Source of the DNA: Vicinamibacterales bacterium
GTDB taxonomy: Bacteria; Acidobacteriota; Vicinamibacteria; Vicinamibacterales; JAKQTR01
Length of the DNA: 64,000 nt
Direction of reading: 5' to 3'
Assembly: GCA_025456345.1 (NCBI GenBank)
Contig: JALOKU010000006.1
Span: 1 to 64,000 of the forward strand
Shown here: one piece after another, positions 17,163-25,524 of the stretch
Layout of the letters: every line of letters begins with the position of its first letter
How positions within the stretch are numbered: the stretch's first letter is position 1
The notes under the pieces: model-generated
The model's database searches: none
What the model saw: the letters and a program-made list of their open reading frames with translations, nothing else
Told to the model about the DNA's origin: nothing
Made by a program: the position numbers and the translations under genes

Positions 17163-19370
17163 TCAGAACCGCAAGTTCGCCGTGAGGATCGCGCTGATGC
17201 CAGGCGCCGGAACGGCCCGTGGATCAGTGCTCCCGGGATAGGATTGATCGAGCATGTTCCGGACGTTGAAATTGAGGTCGATCCACGCCGCAAGCGTGGC
17301 GCCGGCGATCGCATCCACGACGGTATACCCGGGCATGCGGACCTCGGTCGGGCCTGGCCTGTCGTCGACGTCGTAGAACGAGCCCCGCAGCATCACGAAT
17401 CCCTTCGCCGTGACCGGCCTCCGCAGCCCGAGCGTGAAGGTCGCCGGCGGCATGTCGTCCAGCGCGGCGTCATCGTCGAGGGCGATGCCGCGCGTCAGCG
17501 TGGCGGTCGATTCGAGCGAGAGCAGCCACCCCAGCTGCGCCTGGACTTCCAGCTCCAGCCCGCGGATCCGGGCCTCGCCGCGGTTGCGGTAGAAGAAGAA
17601 ATCGGTCGCCGTCTGGTAGCGCTCGATCAGGTCCTTGATGTTGTACTGGAACCCGAAGAAGCCCAGGCGGATGCGGGGGGCCGTGTAACGCACCCCCAGG
17701 TCGAACTGCACGCTGCGCTCGGGTTTGAGGTCGGGATTGCCGGTGATGAAGCCCCGGCCGGTCGGCCCGCGATAGTAGCGATCGGACACGGTGGCGTCAC
17801 GGAACCCGCTGCCGGCCTGGGCAACGAAGGACACCCCGGCCCAGGGCCCGACCGTCAGCGACCCGCTGCCCGAGAGGGCGCCGTTCGAGGTCTCGTGATC
17901 GCCGAAGTAGCCGCCGCTGTTGCGGCTGGTCACGTAGTCGCCGCGGATGCCGGCGGCGACGGTGGCCTTCGGGGTGAGGGCCGCCTCGATGGAGGCGAAG
18001 GCGCCCGTGCCATTCCGCCGCGCCTGCTCGATCGACTCGCTGAAGACCTCGCTCGCCACGCTGCCGTCGAGCGCGTAGTTGGTCACCGTGTCGGTGGCGT
18101 GCACGTTGAAGCGCCCGTTGAGGTCGATGCCCATCTCGACCCGTGCGCGCGCGAACAGGCGCTCGGCGGAGGTGCGGACCTGGAAGTCGTCCGCATTGTA
18201 GTCAGCCTGCTCCAGGGTCCGCCCGCGCGTGGCTGTGGCGAAGCGGTCCTGGTTGGTCACCTGACGGTAGCGGCCGACGAAGGTGTTGATCGTGACGCGC
18301 TCGAACCCGCCGACCTGCCGCAGGTCGTAGGCCGAGGTGAAGCGGTGGGAATCTTCGATGGGGTAGTAGAACCGGACGGTCGCGGAGTTGTTCCGCGGCC
18401 GGCCGATGTCGCGGCCGAAATCGCTCTGCCAGCTCGCGCCGAGAAGGCCCTTCCCGAGTTCGTAGTCCCCCCTGGCGAGGAACCCCCGATCGGTGGCCCC
18501 GGAGTTGAACACGTCACCCTGCGGGCTCCGGTAGTCGTCGAAATACCGGTAGTGAGCCTGCAGCGCCACGCCGCCCTTGCCCAGGCCTTTTGAGATCTCC
18601 GCCCCGGCGCGCGCTTGAGGCGAGCCGGCCCCCAGCGCGCCCACCACGCGCCCGGCCAGCGGGGAGGCGGGATCGATACGCCGCGTGCGCGCGTAGATGA
18701 CGCCGCCGAATGCGTCCGAGCCGTAGGCCACCGAGCCTGGCCCGCGCGCAATTTCGATCGCATCGAGCACGAACGGATCGAGGAACGTCGCGCTCGGGCC
18801 GACACGGCGGTCGCTGGTCACGCGGGCGCCGTCGAGCAGGATGAGCGTCCGCCCGCGGGCGAGGCCCCGAATGGCGGGCACGGCGGCATGGCCTTCCGAC
18901 ACGGTCGATACGCCGGCCACCGTTTCCAGGGCCTGCGTCAGATTCGCCGGTTGGCGGCCCTGAATCTCCCTCGACGGCAGCAGCGTCGTGGCGTTGGCCA
19001 TCGTCGCTTCGATGTCGGGGGCGGTTCCAGCCGTGACGGTCACGGTTTCGTCCACCAGCGGAGAGATCCGGACCTCGAGCAGGCCGTCGGCCGGGACCTT
19101 CTCCACCAGGACCGGCTTCGTGAACCGCTCGCCGGGCAGGATGACCAGCACTTCAAACGGGGGCGTCAGGTCGGGTTTCCAGGAGAAGCGGCCTTCAGCG
19201 TCCGTGTAAACGGACCCCGGCCGGCCGAGTATCGTCACCTCCACCTTGGCGAGCGGAGTGCCGGTTCGTTCGTCGATGACGACGCCTTCTGTGGCAAACG
19301 CGTCAGCACCAATCAGGAGACCGGCCACGCAAAGTAACGCGCTGGCCCACGGCGACCCGCTCAAACGCAT
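17163..19370 (-). CDS. TonB-dependent outer membrane receptor with CarboxypepD_reg-like N-terminus
   Basis: 735 residues from ATG 19370, where the product starts MRLSGSPWASALLCVAG, a Sec signal ending near ADAFA. A carboxypeptidase-regulatory-like beta-sandwich follows (about 25-90, GTPLAKVEVTILGRPGSVYTD). The plug domain covers about 110-220, with AIRGLARGRTLILLDGARV and PFVLDAIEIARGPGSVAYGS. The rest is a 22-strand-type barrel ending in ILTANLRF with a terminal Phe for outer-membrane insertion. It imports an unknown siderophore, vitamin or glycan using TonB. It is not in an operon with a binding protein, so the ligand cannot be guessed. Confidence 0.93.
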   Translation of the reverse strand: MRLSGSPWASALLCVAGLLIGADAFATEGVVIDERTGTPLAKVEVTILGRPGSVYTDAEGRFSWKPDLTPPFEVLVILPGERFTKPVLVEKVPADGLLEVRISPLVDETVTVTAGTAPDIEATMANATTLLPSREIQGRQPANLTQALETVAGVSTVSEGHAAVPAIRGLARGRTLILLDGARVTSDRRVGPSATFLDPFVLDAIEIARGPGSVAYGSDAFGGVIYARTRRIDPASPLAGRVVGALGAGSPQARAGAEISKGLGKGGVALQAHYRYFDDYRSPQGDVFNSGATDRGFLARGDYELGKGLLGASWQSDFGRDIGRPRNNSATVRFYYPIEDSHRFTSAYDLRQVGGFERVTINTFVGRYRQVTNQDRFATATRGRTLEQADYNADDFQVRTSAERLFARARVEMGIDLNGRFNVHATDTVTNYALDGSVASEVFSESIEQARRNGTGAFASIEAALTPKATVAAGIRGDYVTSRNSGGYFGDHETSNGALSGSGSLTVGPWAGVSFVAQAGSGFRDATVSDRYYRGPTGRGFITGNPDLKPERSVQFDLGVRYTAPRIRLGFFGFQYNIKDLIERYQTATDFFFYRNRGEARIRGLELEVQAQLGWLLSLESTATLTRGIALDDDAALDDMPPATFTLGLRRPVTAKGFVMLRGSFYDVDDRPGPTEVRMPGYTVVDAIAGATLAAWIDLNFNVRNMLDQSYPGSTDPRAVPAPGISAILTANLRF

Positions 19371-19664
19371 GATCACGACCTCGACGGAGGGGGAACAGGA
19401 GGCTCCGAGGCACACTACCACGGCCGCCTGGAGTTTGTTTACCGGCGGAAGACGTCGCCCGAAGGCCGCCGTCGGATGCGCAGGGCTTCAGGGTGCCTCG
19501 GCGGTCCACGTCGTCTGCACGCCGGTACAACGTCTGGCTCTGCAAGAACTTGGCGTGCCTTCGCCAGTCACCCGTGGAAGACCGGGGGACGGTGGCTGAT
19601 GCCGACCAGACGTTGGCAAAAGCGAACAAAAAACGAAATACGCGAGAAACACGTGTGATTTCGA
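19371..19664. other. Intergenic region between TonB receptor and carD promoter
   Basis: About 290 bases without a convincing gene; short ORFs here lack a ribosome site and recognisable products. It should contain the minus-strand promoter of the TonB receptor gene. The 40 bases before 19665 are markedly AT-richer than the rest of the window (AACAAAAAACGAAATACG), which fits an upstream element for the strong carD promoter. Confidence 0.4.
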
Positions 19665-19693
19665 TTGATTTCTTTAGAAAATCGGGCTACAAT
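19665..19693 (+). promoter_or_regulatory. Sigma-70-type promoter of carD
   Basis: TTGATT at 19665-19670 and TACAAT at 19688-19693 are separated by exactly 17 bases, close to consensus. The AT-rich stretch just upstream could serve as an UP element. Transcription would begin near 19700, giving a leader of about 60 bases and fitting constitutive high expression of CarD. Confidence 0.75.
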
Positions 19694-19761
19694 GTCAATG
19701 TTGTAGGTGCCTCCGGCCCTCCGACCTTTCGAACACACCACGAGAAAGTGAGGGGACCTCT

Positions 19762-20334
19762 GTGACATTCCAGATCGGCGACAAGGTCATTTACCCTAAT
19801 CACGGACTTGGCATTGTCGAGCGCATCGAAGAGAAGACCATCCTCGGGACCACCTGCGGTTTCTACCACCTCCGCATTGCCGCCAACGACACGACGGTGC
19901 TCGTACCGCTGGCCAATGTGGACGGCGTAGGGCTTCGCCGGGCGATTGACGATGGGGAAGTGGACAGGCTCTTCAAGCTGCTCGGCGACGGCAAGATCGA
20001 CAGCCAGCAGAACTGGAAGGGCCGCTTCAAGGACAACTCCGAGAAGATGCGGACAGGGTCGATCTACGACGTGGCCGACGTGCTGAAGAGCCTCACGCTG
20101 CTCAGCAAGTCGAAGAGCCTGTCGTTCCGCGAGAAGCGCATGCTGGATCGCGCGCGGTTCCTCATCATCACCGAGGTCGCGGAGGTCACCAGCCGTGTCG
20201 CGACGTCGGTCGAGGGGATTCTCGACCAGGCGCTGTCCAAGTGCATCGCGGCCCGCAGCCGCAATATCGAGAAGGCCAAGGCCGTGAAGGCTCCCATCAA
20301 GCTGGCGGTGGCGAAGCGCGCCAAGGCGTCCTAG
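19762..20334 (+). CDS. carD: CarD/CdnL-family RNA polymerase-binding transcription regulator
   Basis: 190 residues from GTG 19762 with GAGGGGACC upstream. The N-terminal RNA-polymerase-interacting domain (about 1-60) has the family start FQIGDKVIYPNHGLGIVERI and the beta-rich YHLRIAANDTTVLVPLANV. The C-terminal helical DNA-binding domain follows (about 70-165), ending in a basic tail (KAPIKLAVAKRAKAS). CarD/CdnL stabilises the open complex at rRNA and housekeeping promoters. A strong promoter precedes the gene and a clear intrinsic terminator follows, so it is monocistronic. Confidence 0.93.
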   Translation: MTFQIGDKVIYPNHGLGIVERIEEKTILGTTCGFYHLRIAANDTTVLVPLANVDGVGLRRAIDDGEVDRLFKLLGDGKIDSQQNWKGRFKDNSEKMRTGSIYDVADVLKSLTLLSKSKSLSFREKRMLDRARFLIITEVAEVTSRVATSVEGILDQALSKCIAARSRNIEKAKAVKAPIKLAVAKRAKAS

Positions 20335-20360
20335 TTCCGCTGGTCCGTCGAACGCCGCAG

Positions 20361-20393
20361 GGCCCGACCCGGCATGGCCGGGCCGGGCCTTTT
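20361..20393 (+). terminator. Intrinsic terminator after carD
   Basis: GGCCCGACCCGGC (20361-20373) pairs with GCCGGGCCGGGCC (20377-20389) across an ATG loop, with one internal mismatch, and TTTT follows at 20390-20393. This is the clearest rho-independent terminator in the window. It ends only about 16 bases before the next gene's start, so that gene needs its own promoter. Confidence 0.88.
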
Positions 20394-20397
20394 CCTT

Positions 20398-20403
20398 TAT
20401 GAT
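20398..20403 (+). promoter_or_regulatory. -10 element of DUF4126-VWFA gene, predicted leaderless
   Basis: TATGAT at 20398-20403 is followed by 6 bases and then ATG 20410, so transcription would start at the start codon. No ribosome site can fit between. The -35 region overlaps the carD terminator and is poor. Confidence 0.5.
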
Positions 20404-20409
20404 GCGAAC

Positions 20410-23181
20410 ATGGAGCTTCTTGCCGGCCTGGGGCGCACCCTGGGGTTCTCGTTCGCGGCGGGCATCAACCTTTACGCCACCGTCGCCCTTCTCGGGCTGG
20501 CGTCCCGCTTCGGCTGGGTCGCGCTGCCTGCGCAGTTCAAGGCGTTCGACCAGGACTGGGTGATCTACACCGCCATCGTTCTTTACGCCGTCGAGTTCCT
20601 CGCCGACAAGATCCCCTGGGTCGATACGATCTGGGACACCCTGCACACCGTCATCCGCCCGATCGGAGGCGCGCTGATTGCGATCACGACGCTCGGGGAG
20701 GCGTCGCCCACGGTGACCGGCCTGACGGCGCTGCTCGGCGGCGTGGTGGCCGGCAGCTCCCACATCACGAAGGCCGGCACGCGCGTGGTGGCCAACACCA
20801 GCCCGGAGCCGTTCAGCAACTGGCTGCTCAGCCTCGGGGAAGACGTCTTCGTCGTGGGACTGGGGTTGGTGGCCCTCAAGTACCCGGTGGCGGCCCTCAT
20901 CGTCGTCATCGTGCTGCTGGGCTTCATCGCTCTGTTCGCGGCCGTCATCGTCCGCGCGTTCACGCGGCGGTTCCGGCGCCCGTCGGTGGCCGCGTCGAAC
21001 ATCGCCGCCTGCACGCTGGTCGCCCTCGCGCTGGGCGCGTCGCCGGTGATCCTGGCCCAGTCCGGGCCGCCCCCGCAGCCCGGCGGTGCCGCGCAGGCGC
21101 CGGCCGGCCAGCAACAGCCCCCGCCGCAGGAGCAGCGCCCCGTCTTCCGGGGCGGGGCGAACTTCGTCCGCGTCGATGTCTTCGCGACCAAAAACGGCGT
21201 GCCCGTGGAGGACCTCAAGGCGGAGGACTTCGACATCGCCGAAGACGGCGACGCGCAGAAGGTCGAGACGTTCGAGTTCGTGAAGATCCAGACCGGCGGC
21301 GACCCGATTACCCGGGTTGAGCCGCGCACGGTGCGTGAGTCGCGAGAGATGGTCGCTGACCCGCGTGCCCGCGTGTTCGTGCTGTTTCTCGACACCTACC
21401 ACGTCGGGCAGGGGTCGGCGGTCAACATCCGGCGTCCGCTCATCAACATGCTGAACCGGCTGGCGGGGCCCGAGGACCTCATCGCGCTCATGACGCCCGA
21501 TATGGCCGCCAGCGACATCACCTTCACGCGCCGGACGGACAAGATCGCCGACCTCATCGATCGCGCCGGCTTCTGGGGACAGCGCAACGAGCTCGTCAAG
21601 AAGGACCCGATCGATCAGATGTACGAGCAGTGCTACCCGCCGGAGGCCGGCTCGGGCCGGGCGACGTCGGTGATCGCGGAAGAGATGATCCAGCGGCGGC
21701 GCGAGAAGGCCACCCTCGACGCCCTCGAGGAACTGGTGTTCTACCTGGGCGGTCTCCGCGAGGAGCGGAAAGGCATCCTGCTCGTGAGCGAAGGATGGCT
21801 GCTGTTCCGCCCGAACCGGTCCCTGGCGGAGATGGGTGGCACGCCTCAGCGGCCGGGCGTCTACGTGGGACCCGACGGCCGCATCGCGACGTCCGACCCG
21901 CGGCGGGCCGCCGGCATGGACAGGAGCCGTTGCGATCAGGACCGCCTGGCGCTGGCGGGTATCGACGACTCGCGCCGCTACCTGGACATCCTCCGCGTGG
22001 CCAATCGATCGAACGCGAGCTTCTATCCGATCGAGCCCCGCGGCCTCGTGGTGTTCGACACCGACCTCGGGCCCAACCCGCCGCCGCCGATCAACGTCGA
22101 CTTCGACATGCTCCGTCAACGCCATGACACGCTGAAGACGGCGGCGCTCAACACCGACGGCATCGCCGTCATGGATTCGAACGACATCAATGCGGGACTC
22201 CAGCGCGTGGTGTCCGACCTGTCCTCGTACTATCTCCTCGGCTACTCCTCGACCAACGCGAAAGCCGATGGCCGCTACCGCACAATCAGGGTGCGCGTGA
22301 AACGGCCCGGCATCGAGGTGCGCGCGCGCAAGGGCTACCAGGCGCCGACCGCGGAAGAGGTGGCGAAGCGCGCCGCGCTGGCGACGGCGTTGCCTTCGGC
22401 TGATCCCGAAGCCGCGGCCATCGGCAAGGCCGTCGCCTCGCTCGAAGGCGTCAGGGCGAGCGCCGCATTCCGCCTGACGGTCAATGCTGGCTGGTGGATG
22501 CCGGCCGGGGAGCCGGTGAAGGGGGCGCCGCAGGGGGCCGAGCCGGCGCTGTGGATCCTGGGCGAGGTGGATCCGAAGGCCCGGGGAGGCGAGGACTGGG
22601 TCAACGGCGGCGAGGCGGACATCGCGCTGACCACCGAGGGCGGCACCACCGTTGTCCGCTACACCGTCCCGGTGCCGGCGGGCACCACGCGGTTCCAGTC
22701 ACGGTTCCCGCGCTCCGCCGACGATGTGTGGCTCGATCCCGGCACCTACGTGCTGCGCGTGCGCGCGAAGCCGGCGGGGGGTGGGATTCCCACCACCGAC
22801 ACCTCGCGCGTCAGCGTGCCGGCTCCGCCCGGCACCGCGAAGCTGGTCATGGGACAGCCGTTCTACGCGCGGCGTCTCGGCGGCCCGAACTCCGATGAAC
22901 TGCCGACGGCCGACCCGCGGTTCCGGCGCACCGAGCGGCTGATCGTGCAGGCGTCGGCCTCCATGGCGCCCGACGCGGTCACCGCCGAACTGCTCGACCG
23001 CAGCGGCAAGGTGCTCTCCCTGCCGGTTGCCGCCTCGATTGTCGACAAGGACTCCGTGCGGTGGGCCCGCGCGGAACTGGTCCTGGCGCCGCTCGCGGCC
23101 GGCGACTACCTGCTGCGCCTCTCGTCGAAGCGCGGGGAGGAACAGATCGTGACGCTGGCGCCGTTCAGGATCATTCCCTGA
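20410..23181 (+). CDS. DUF4126 membrane domain fused to a VWFA-related acidobacterial surface protein
   Basis: 923 residues from ATG 20410. Residues 1-195 are a DUF4126 module with about six membrane helices (GFSFAAGINLYATVALLGL, VAGSSHITKAGTRVVANTSP). A second signal-like helix follows (AACTLVALALGASPVILAQ, about 197-217), then a Pro/Gln-rich linker. The VWFA-related domain comes next (RVDVFATKNGVPVEDLKAED ... VFVLFLDTYHVGQGSAVNIR ... SSYYLLGYSSTN), then a beta-rich tail. DUF4126 proteins and VWFA-related proteins are usually separate. An in-frame GTG at 20986 could start the second as its own secreted protein. The protein is membrane or surface located; its ligand is unknown. Confidence 0.85.
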   Translation: MELLAGLGRTLGFSFAAGINLYATVALLGLASRFGWVALPAQFKAFDQDWVIYTAIVLYAVEFLADKIPWVDTIWDTLHTVIRPIGGALIAITTLGEASPTVTGLTALLGGVVAGSSHITKAGTRVVANTSPEPFSNWLLSLGEDVFVVGLGLVALKYPVAALIVVIVLLGFIALFAAVIVRAFTRRFRRPSVAASNIAACTLVALALGASPVILAQSGPPPQPGGAAQAPAGQQQPPPQEQRPVFRGGANFVRVDVFATKNGVPVEDLKAEDFDIAEDGDAQKVETFEFVKIQTGGDPITRVEPRTVRESREMVADPRARVFVLFLDTYHVGQGSAVNIRRPLINMLNRLAGPEDLIALMTPDMAASDITFTRRTDKIADLIDRAGFWGQRNELVKKDPIDQMYEQCYPPEAGSGRATSVIAEEMIQRRREKATLDALEELVFYLGGLREERKGILLVSEGWLLFRPNRSLAEMGGTPQRPGVYVGPDGRIATSDPRRAAGMDRSRCDQDRLALAGIDDSRRYLDILRVANRSNASFYPIEPRGLVVFDTDLGPNPPPPINVDFDMLRQRHDTLKTAALNTDGIAVMDSNDINAGLQRVVSDLSSYYLLGYSSTNAKADGRYRTIRVRVKRPGIEVRARKGYQAPTAEEVAKRAALATALPSADPEAAAIGKAVASLEGVRASAAFRLTVNAGWWMPAGEPVKGAPQGAEPALWILGEVDPKARGGEDWVNGGEADIALTTEGGTTVVRYTVPVPAGTTRFQSRFPRSADDVWLDPGTYVLRVRAKPAGGGIPTTDTSRVSVPAPPGTAKLVMGQPFYARRLGGPNSDELPTADPRFRRTERLIVQASASMAPDAVTAELLDRSGKVLSLPVAASIVDKDSVRWARAELVLAPLAAGDYLLRLSSKRGEEQIVTLAPFRIIP

Positions 23182-23187
23182 TTGGGA

Positions 23188-23300
23188 AGGGGCTAGGGAC
23201 TAGGCGCTAGGGGCTAGTCAGTCAACGAGTCACACTCCTCCGCGCACCACGCGGCGGCAGCCGCGCCCGACCAGCGCCCAGCGCCTAGTCCCTAGCCCCT
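23188..23300. repeat. Inverted repeat between convergent genes (CTAGTCCCTAG family)
   Basis: 21-base arms at 23188-23208 (AGGGGCTAGGGACTAGGCGCT) and 23280-23300 are exact reverse complements, with a 71-base loop. The left arm begins 7 bases after the stop of the VWFA gene. The right arm contains the TAG stop of the convergent OPT transporter (23299-23301, one base beyond). It looks like a dispersed palindromic element that may also block read-through. Confidence 0.85.
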
Positions 23301-25410
23301 ACATGACCGCCGTGGGCGGCGCGGGCTCGTCGGCGGCCCCAGCCTTCCGCAGCGGCACCGCGATCAGGTACCACACCAATACGGCCGCCGCCACGATCGA
23401 AAGCCACGGCACCAGGCTCGCCAGCGCATCGCTCGCGAAGAAATCGTTCCACTGCCAGAACTGGTGCGACGTCCGCGCGTAGACCACGCCGGCGATGAGC
23501 AGGCCCACCAGCGCTTCACCGGCGATCAGGCCCGACGCCGCCAGCACGCCGGCGTTTTCGACGCGGGCCTTCTGCGCGGCATTGTACCCGCGCTTGTCGC
23601 GGATCTTGTCGACCACGCCGCGGATGACGCCGCCGCAGAAGATCGCGAACGTCGTGCCGAGCGGCAGGTACATGCCCACCGAGAAGAGCATGGGGCTCCG
23701 CACCTTGATCAGGATGAGCGAGATGCCCATGGCGATGCCGACGAAGACCAGCGGCCACGCCATTTCGCCGCCGACGATGCCCTGGGAGAGGGCCGCCATG
23801 AGCCCGGCCTGCGGCGCGCTGTAGGTCTTGCCCCCGAAGCCGCCCGCGGCGCCGAACTGCGCCAGGTCGGAGTTGTGCATCATGTAGAGCGGGAAGAACA
23901 TCACCAGGCCCGCCACCACGACACCGAAGATGTCGCCCACCTGCATCTTCCAGGGCGTTCCTCCCAGGATATGGCCGACCTTCAGGTCCTGGAGCATCTC
24001 GCCGGCGACGGCCGCCGACACGCAGCCCACGGCCGCGACGCCGAGCACCGCCACGACCCCTTCCTTCCCCGTCGCCCCGATGACCACCATCGTCAGCGCG
24101 GCGATGATCGTCGTGGCCAGCGTGAGGCCCGACAGCGGGTTGTTCGACGACCCGATCAACCCGACCAGGTTGCCGGAGACCGCCGCGAAGAAGAAGCCGG
24201 TGACGATCATCACGACCGCCGCGGTGGCCGCCGCCCCGATCGCCCCCGTGAAGTAGTAGTAGAGCGTCACCATCAGGACGAAGATGGCCAGGATGCCCAC
24301 GCCGACCACCCTGAGCGACAGATCCATCTCGGTCCGCTTGGTGGTGGCCGCCGCGGTGGCCGACTTCCGCACGTCGGCGACGCTGCGCTTGAGGCCCCCG
24401 ATCAGGTTGGCACGCATGCGATACAACGTGTACGTGGCGCCCACGAGCATGCCGCCCACCGCGATGGGCCGGACGATGAACTTCCAGAGCGAGACCACCA
24501 TGGCCGCCCAGGCCGCCTCCTCGTTCCCGCCGTTGGCCGCCATGAAGCCGTCGATGAGCTCCGGACCGAGAAAGAAGACGAGCAGTGGCACGAACAGGCC
24601 CCACGCCAGGAGGCCCCCGGCGAAGTTCAGCGCTCCGAGCTGGGGCCCGATGATGTAGCCGACGCCCAGGTAAGCCGGCGTCACATCAGGCGCCGAGAAC
24701 GTCGTGATCCCGCCGGCCGTGATCTTCGGCGAGTCGTCCCTGAGGCCCAGGCGGACGAAGCTCTCGCGCAACCGGCCGACGTGCAGGCTGAACTCGTTCT
24801 GGTCGCGGAAGAGGCCGAAGCCGGCGCTGGAGACGATCCGGATGAGGGCGCCGACCCCCATGGCGCGGAACAGCTGCAGCGCGGCCTCCGAACCCTTCTG
24901 GCCGGCCTTGTGAATCTCGCTGGCCGCAACCGACTCGGGGAACTGCAGCGACGGATCCTCGACCATGACCCGGCGCAGGATCGTGACGAACATGATCCCG
25001 AGCAGCCCGCCCAGGATCATCAGCGACGACGACACCAGGTACTCGTGCCACATGTTCGCGGCGTCGAACTTCCAGAGATTGAGGATGACAAATGCCGGAA
25101 TCGTGAAAATCGCGCCCGCGGCCACCGACTCGCCGATCGAGCCGACAGTCCGGGCGAAGTTCTCCTCCAGGATCGTGCTGCCCTTGAACAGCCGCAGCAC
25201 GGCCATCCCGATGACGGCGGCGGGATAGGTCGCGGCGATGGTCATGCCGGCGCGCAGGCCCAGGTACGCGTTGGCCGCGCCGAGGACGACGCACATGACC
25301 AGGCCGAGGATGAGGGCCCTCACCGTGAATTCGCGTTGGTCGGACGAATCGGGCACGTAGGGCACGTGGCCGCCGCCCGCGGATGGCGTGGACGCGGAGG
25401 TCTGCTTCAT
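23299..25410 (-). CDS. OPT-family oligopeptide/metal-complex transporter
   Basis: 703 residues from ATG 25410. A short hydrophilic N-terminus leads into about 14-16 membrane helices, starting EFTVRALILGLVMCVVLGAA and AYLGLRAGMTIAATYPAAV, the standard opening of prokaryotic OPT proteins. LIGSSNNPLSGLTLATTI is the conserved SNNP motif. The family imports peptides or metal chelates with protons. It is a single gene, convergent with the VWFA gene and divergent from a flippase. TAAGAT ends 8 bases before the start codon, so it is probably leaderless. Confidence 0.92.
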   Translation of the reverse strand: MKQTSASTPSAGGGHVPYVPDSSDQREFTVRALILGLVMCVVLGAANAYLGLRAGMTIAATYPAAVIGMAVLRLFKGSTILEENFARTVGSIGESVAAGAIFTIPAFVILNLWKFDAANMWHEYLVSSSLMILGGLLGIMFVTILRRVMVEDPSLQFPESVAASEIHKAGQKGSEAALQLFRAMGVGALIRIVSSAGFGLFRDQNEFSLHVGRLRESFVRLGLRDDSPKITAGGITTFSAPDVTPAYLGVGYIIGPQLGALNFAGGLLAWGLFVPLLVFFLGPELIDGFMAANGGNEEAAWAAMVVSLWKFIVRPIAVGGMLVGATYTLYRMRANLIGGLKRSVADVRKSATAAATTKRTEMDLSLRVVGVGILAIFVLMVTLYYYFTGAIGAAATAAVVMIVTGFFFAAVSGNLVGLIGSSNNPLSGLTLATTIIAALTMVVIGATGKEGVVAVLGVAAVGCVSAAVAGEMLQDLKVGHILGGTPWKMQVGDIFGVVVAGLVMFFPLYMMHNSDLAQFGAAGGFGGKTYSAPQAGLMAALSQGIVGGEMAWPLVFVGIAMGISLILIKVRSPMLFSVGMYLPLGTTFAIFCGGVIRGVVDKIRDKRGYNAAQKARVENAGVLAASGLIAGEALVGLLIAGVVYARTSHQFWQWNDFFASDALASLVPWLSIVAAAVLVWYLIAVPLRKAGAADEPAPPTAVM

Positions 25411-25418
25411 AGCGGCGG

Positions 25419-25475
25419 ATCTTACACGACCGCGGCGGCGGCCGTCCATGCCGCCCTGCGCATCCGGGATAGAAT
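25419..25475. promoter_or_regulatory. Divergent -10 elements for OPT transporter (minus) and flippase (plus)
   Basis: Minus strand: TAAGAT at 25424-25419, 8 bases before ATG 25410, with TGGACG 18 bases upstream as a partial -35. Plus strand: TAGAAT at 25470-25475. No ribosome site is present in the OPT leader. Both units share 64 bases of upstream DNA. Confidence 0.5.
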
Positions 25476-25524
25476 GCGGGCCTCGTATGCGGACACCTCA
25501 CTTCACGCCGATCCCGGTCGCCTG

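Noticed and set aside
19687-22125. 812-codon minus-strand frame opposite carD and the VWFA gene
   Set aside because: Antisense shadow without ribosome site or family motifs; both plus-strand genes are clear.
25474-25524. Upstream in-frame ATG at 25474 as flippase start
   Set aside because: It lies within the predicted -10 hexamer TAGAAT and has no ribosome site; ATG 25525 begins at the expected N-terminus.
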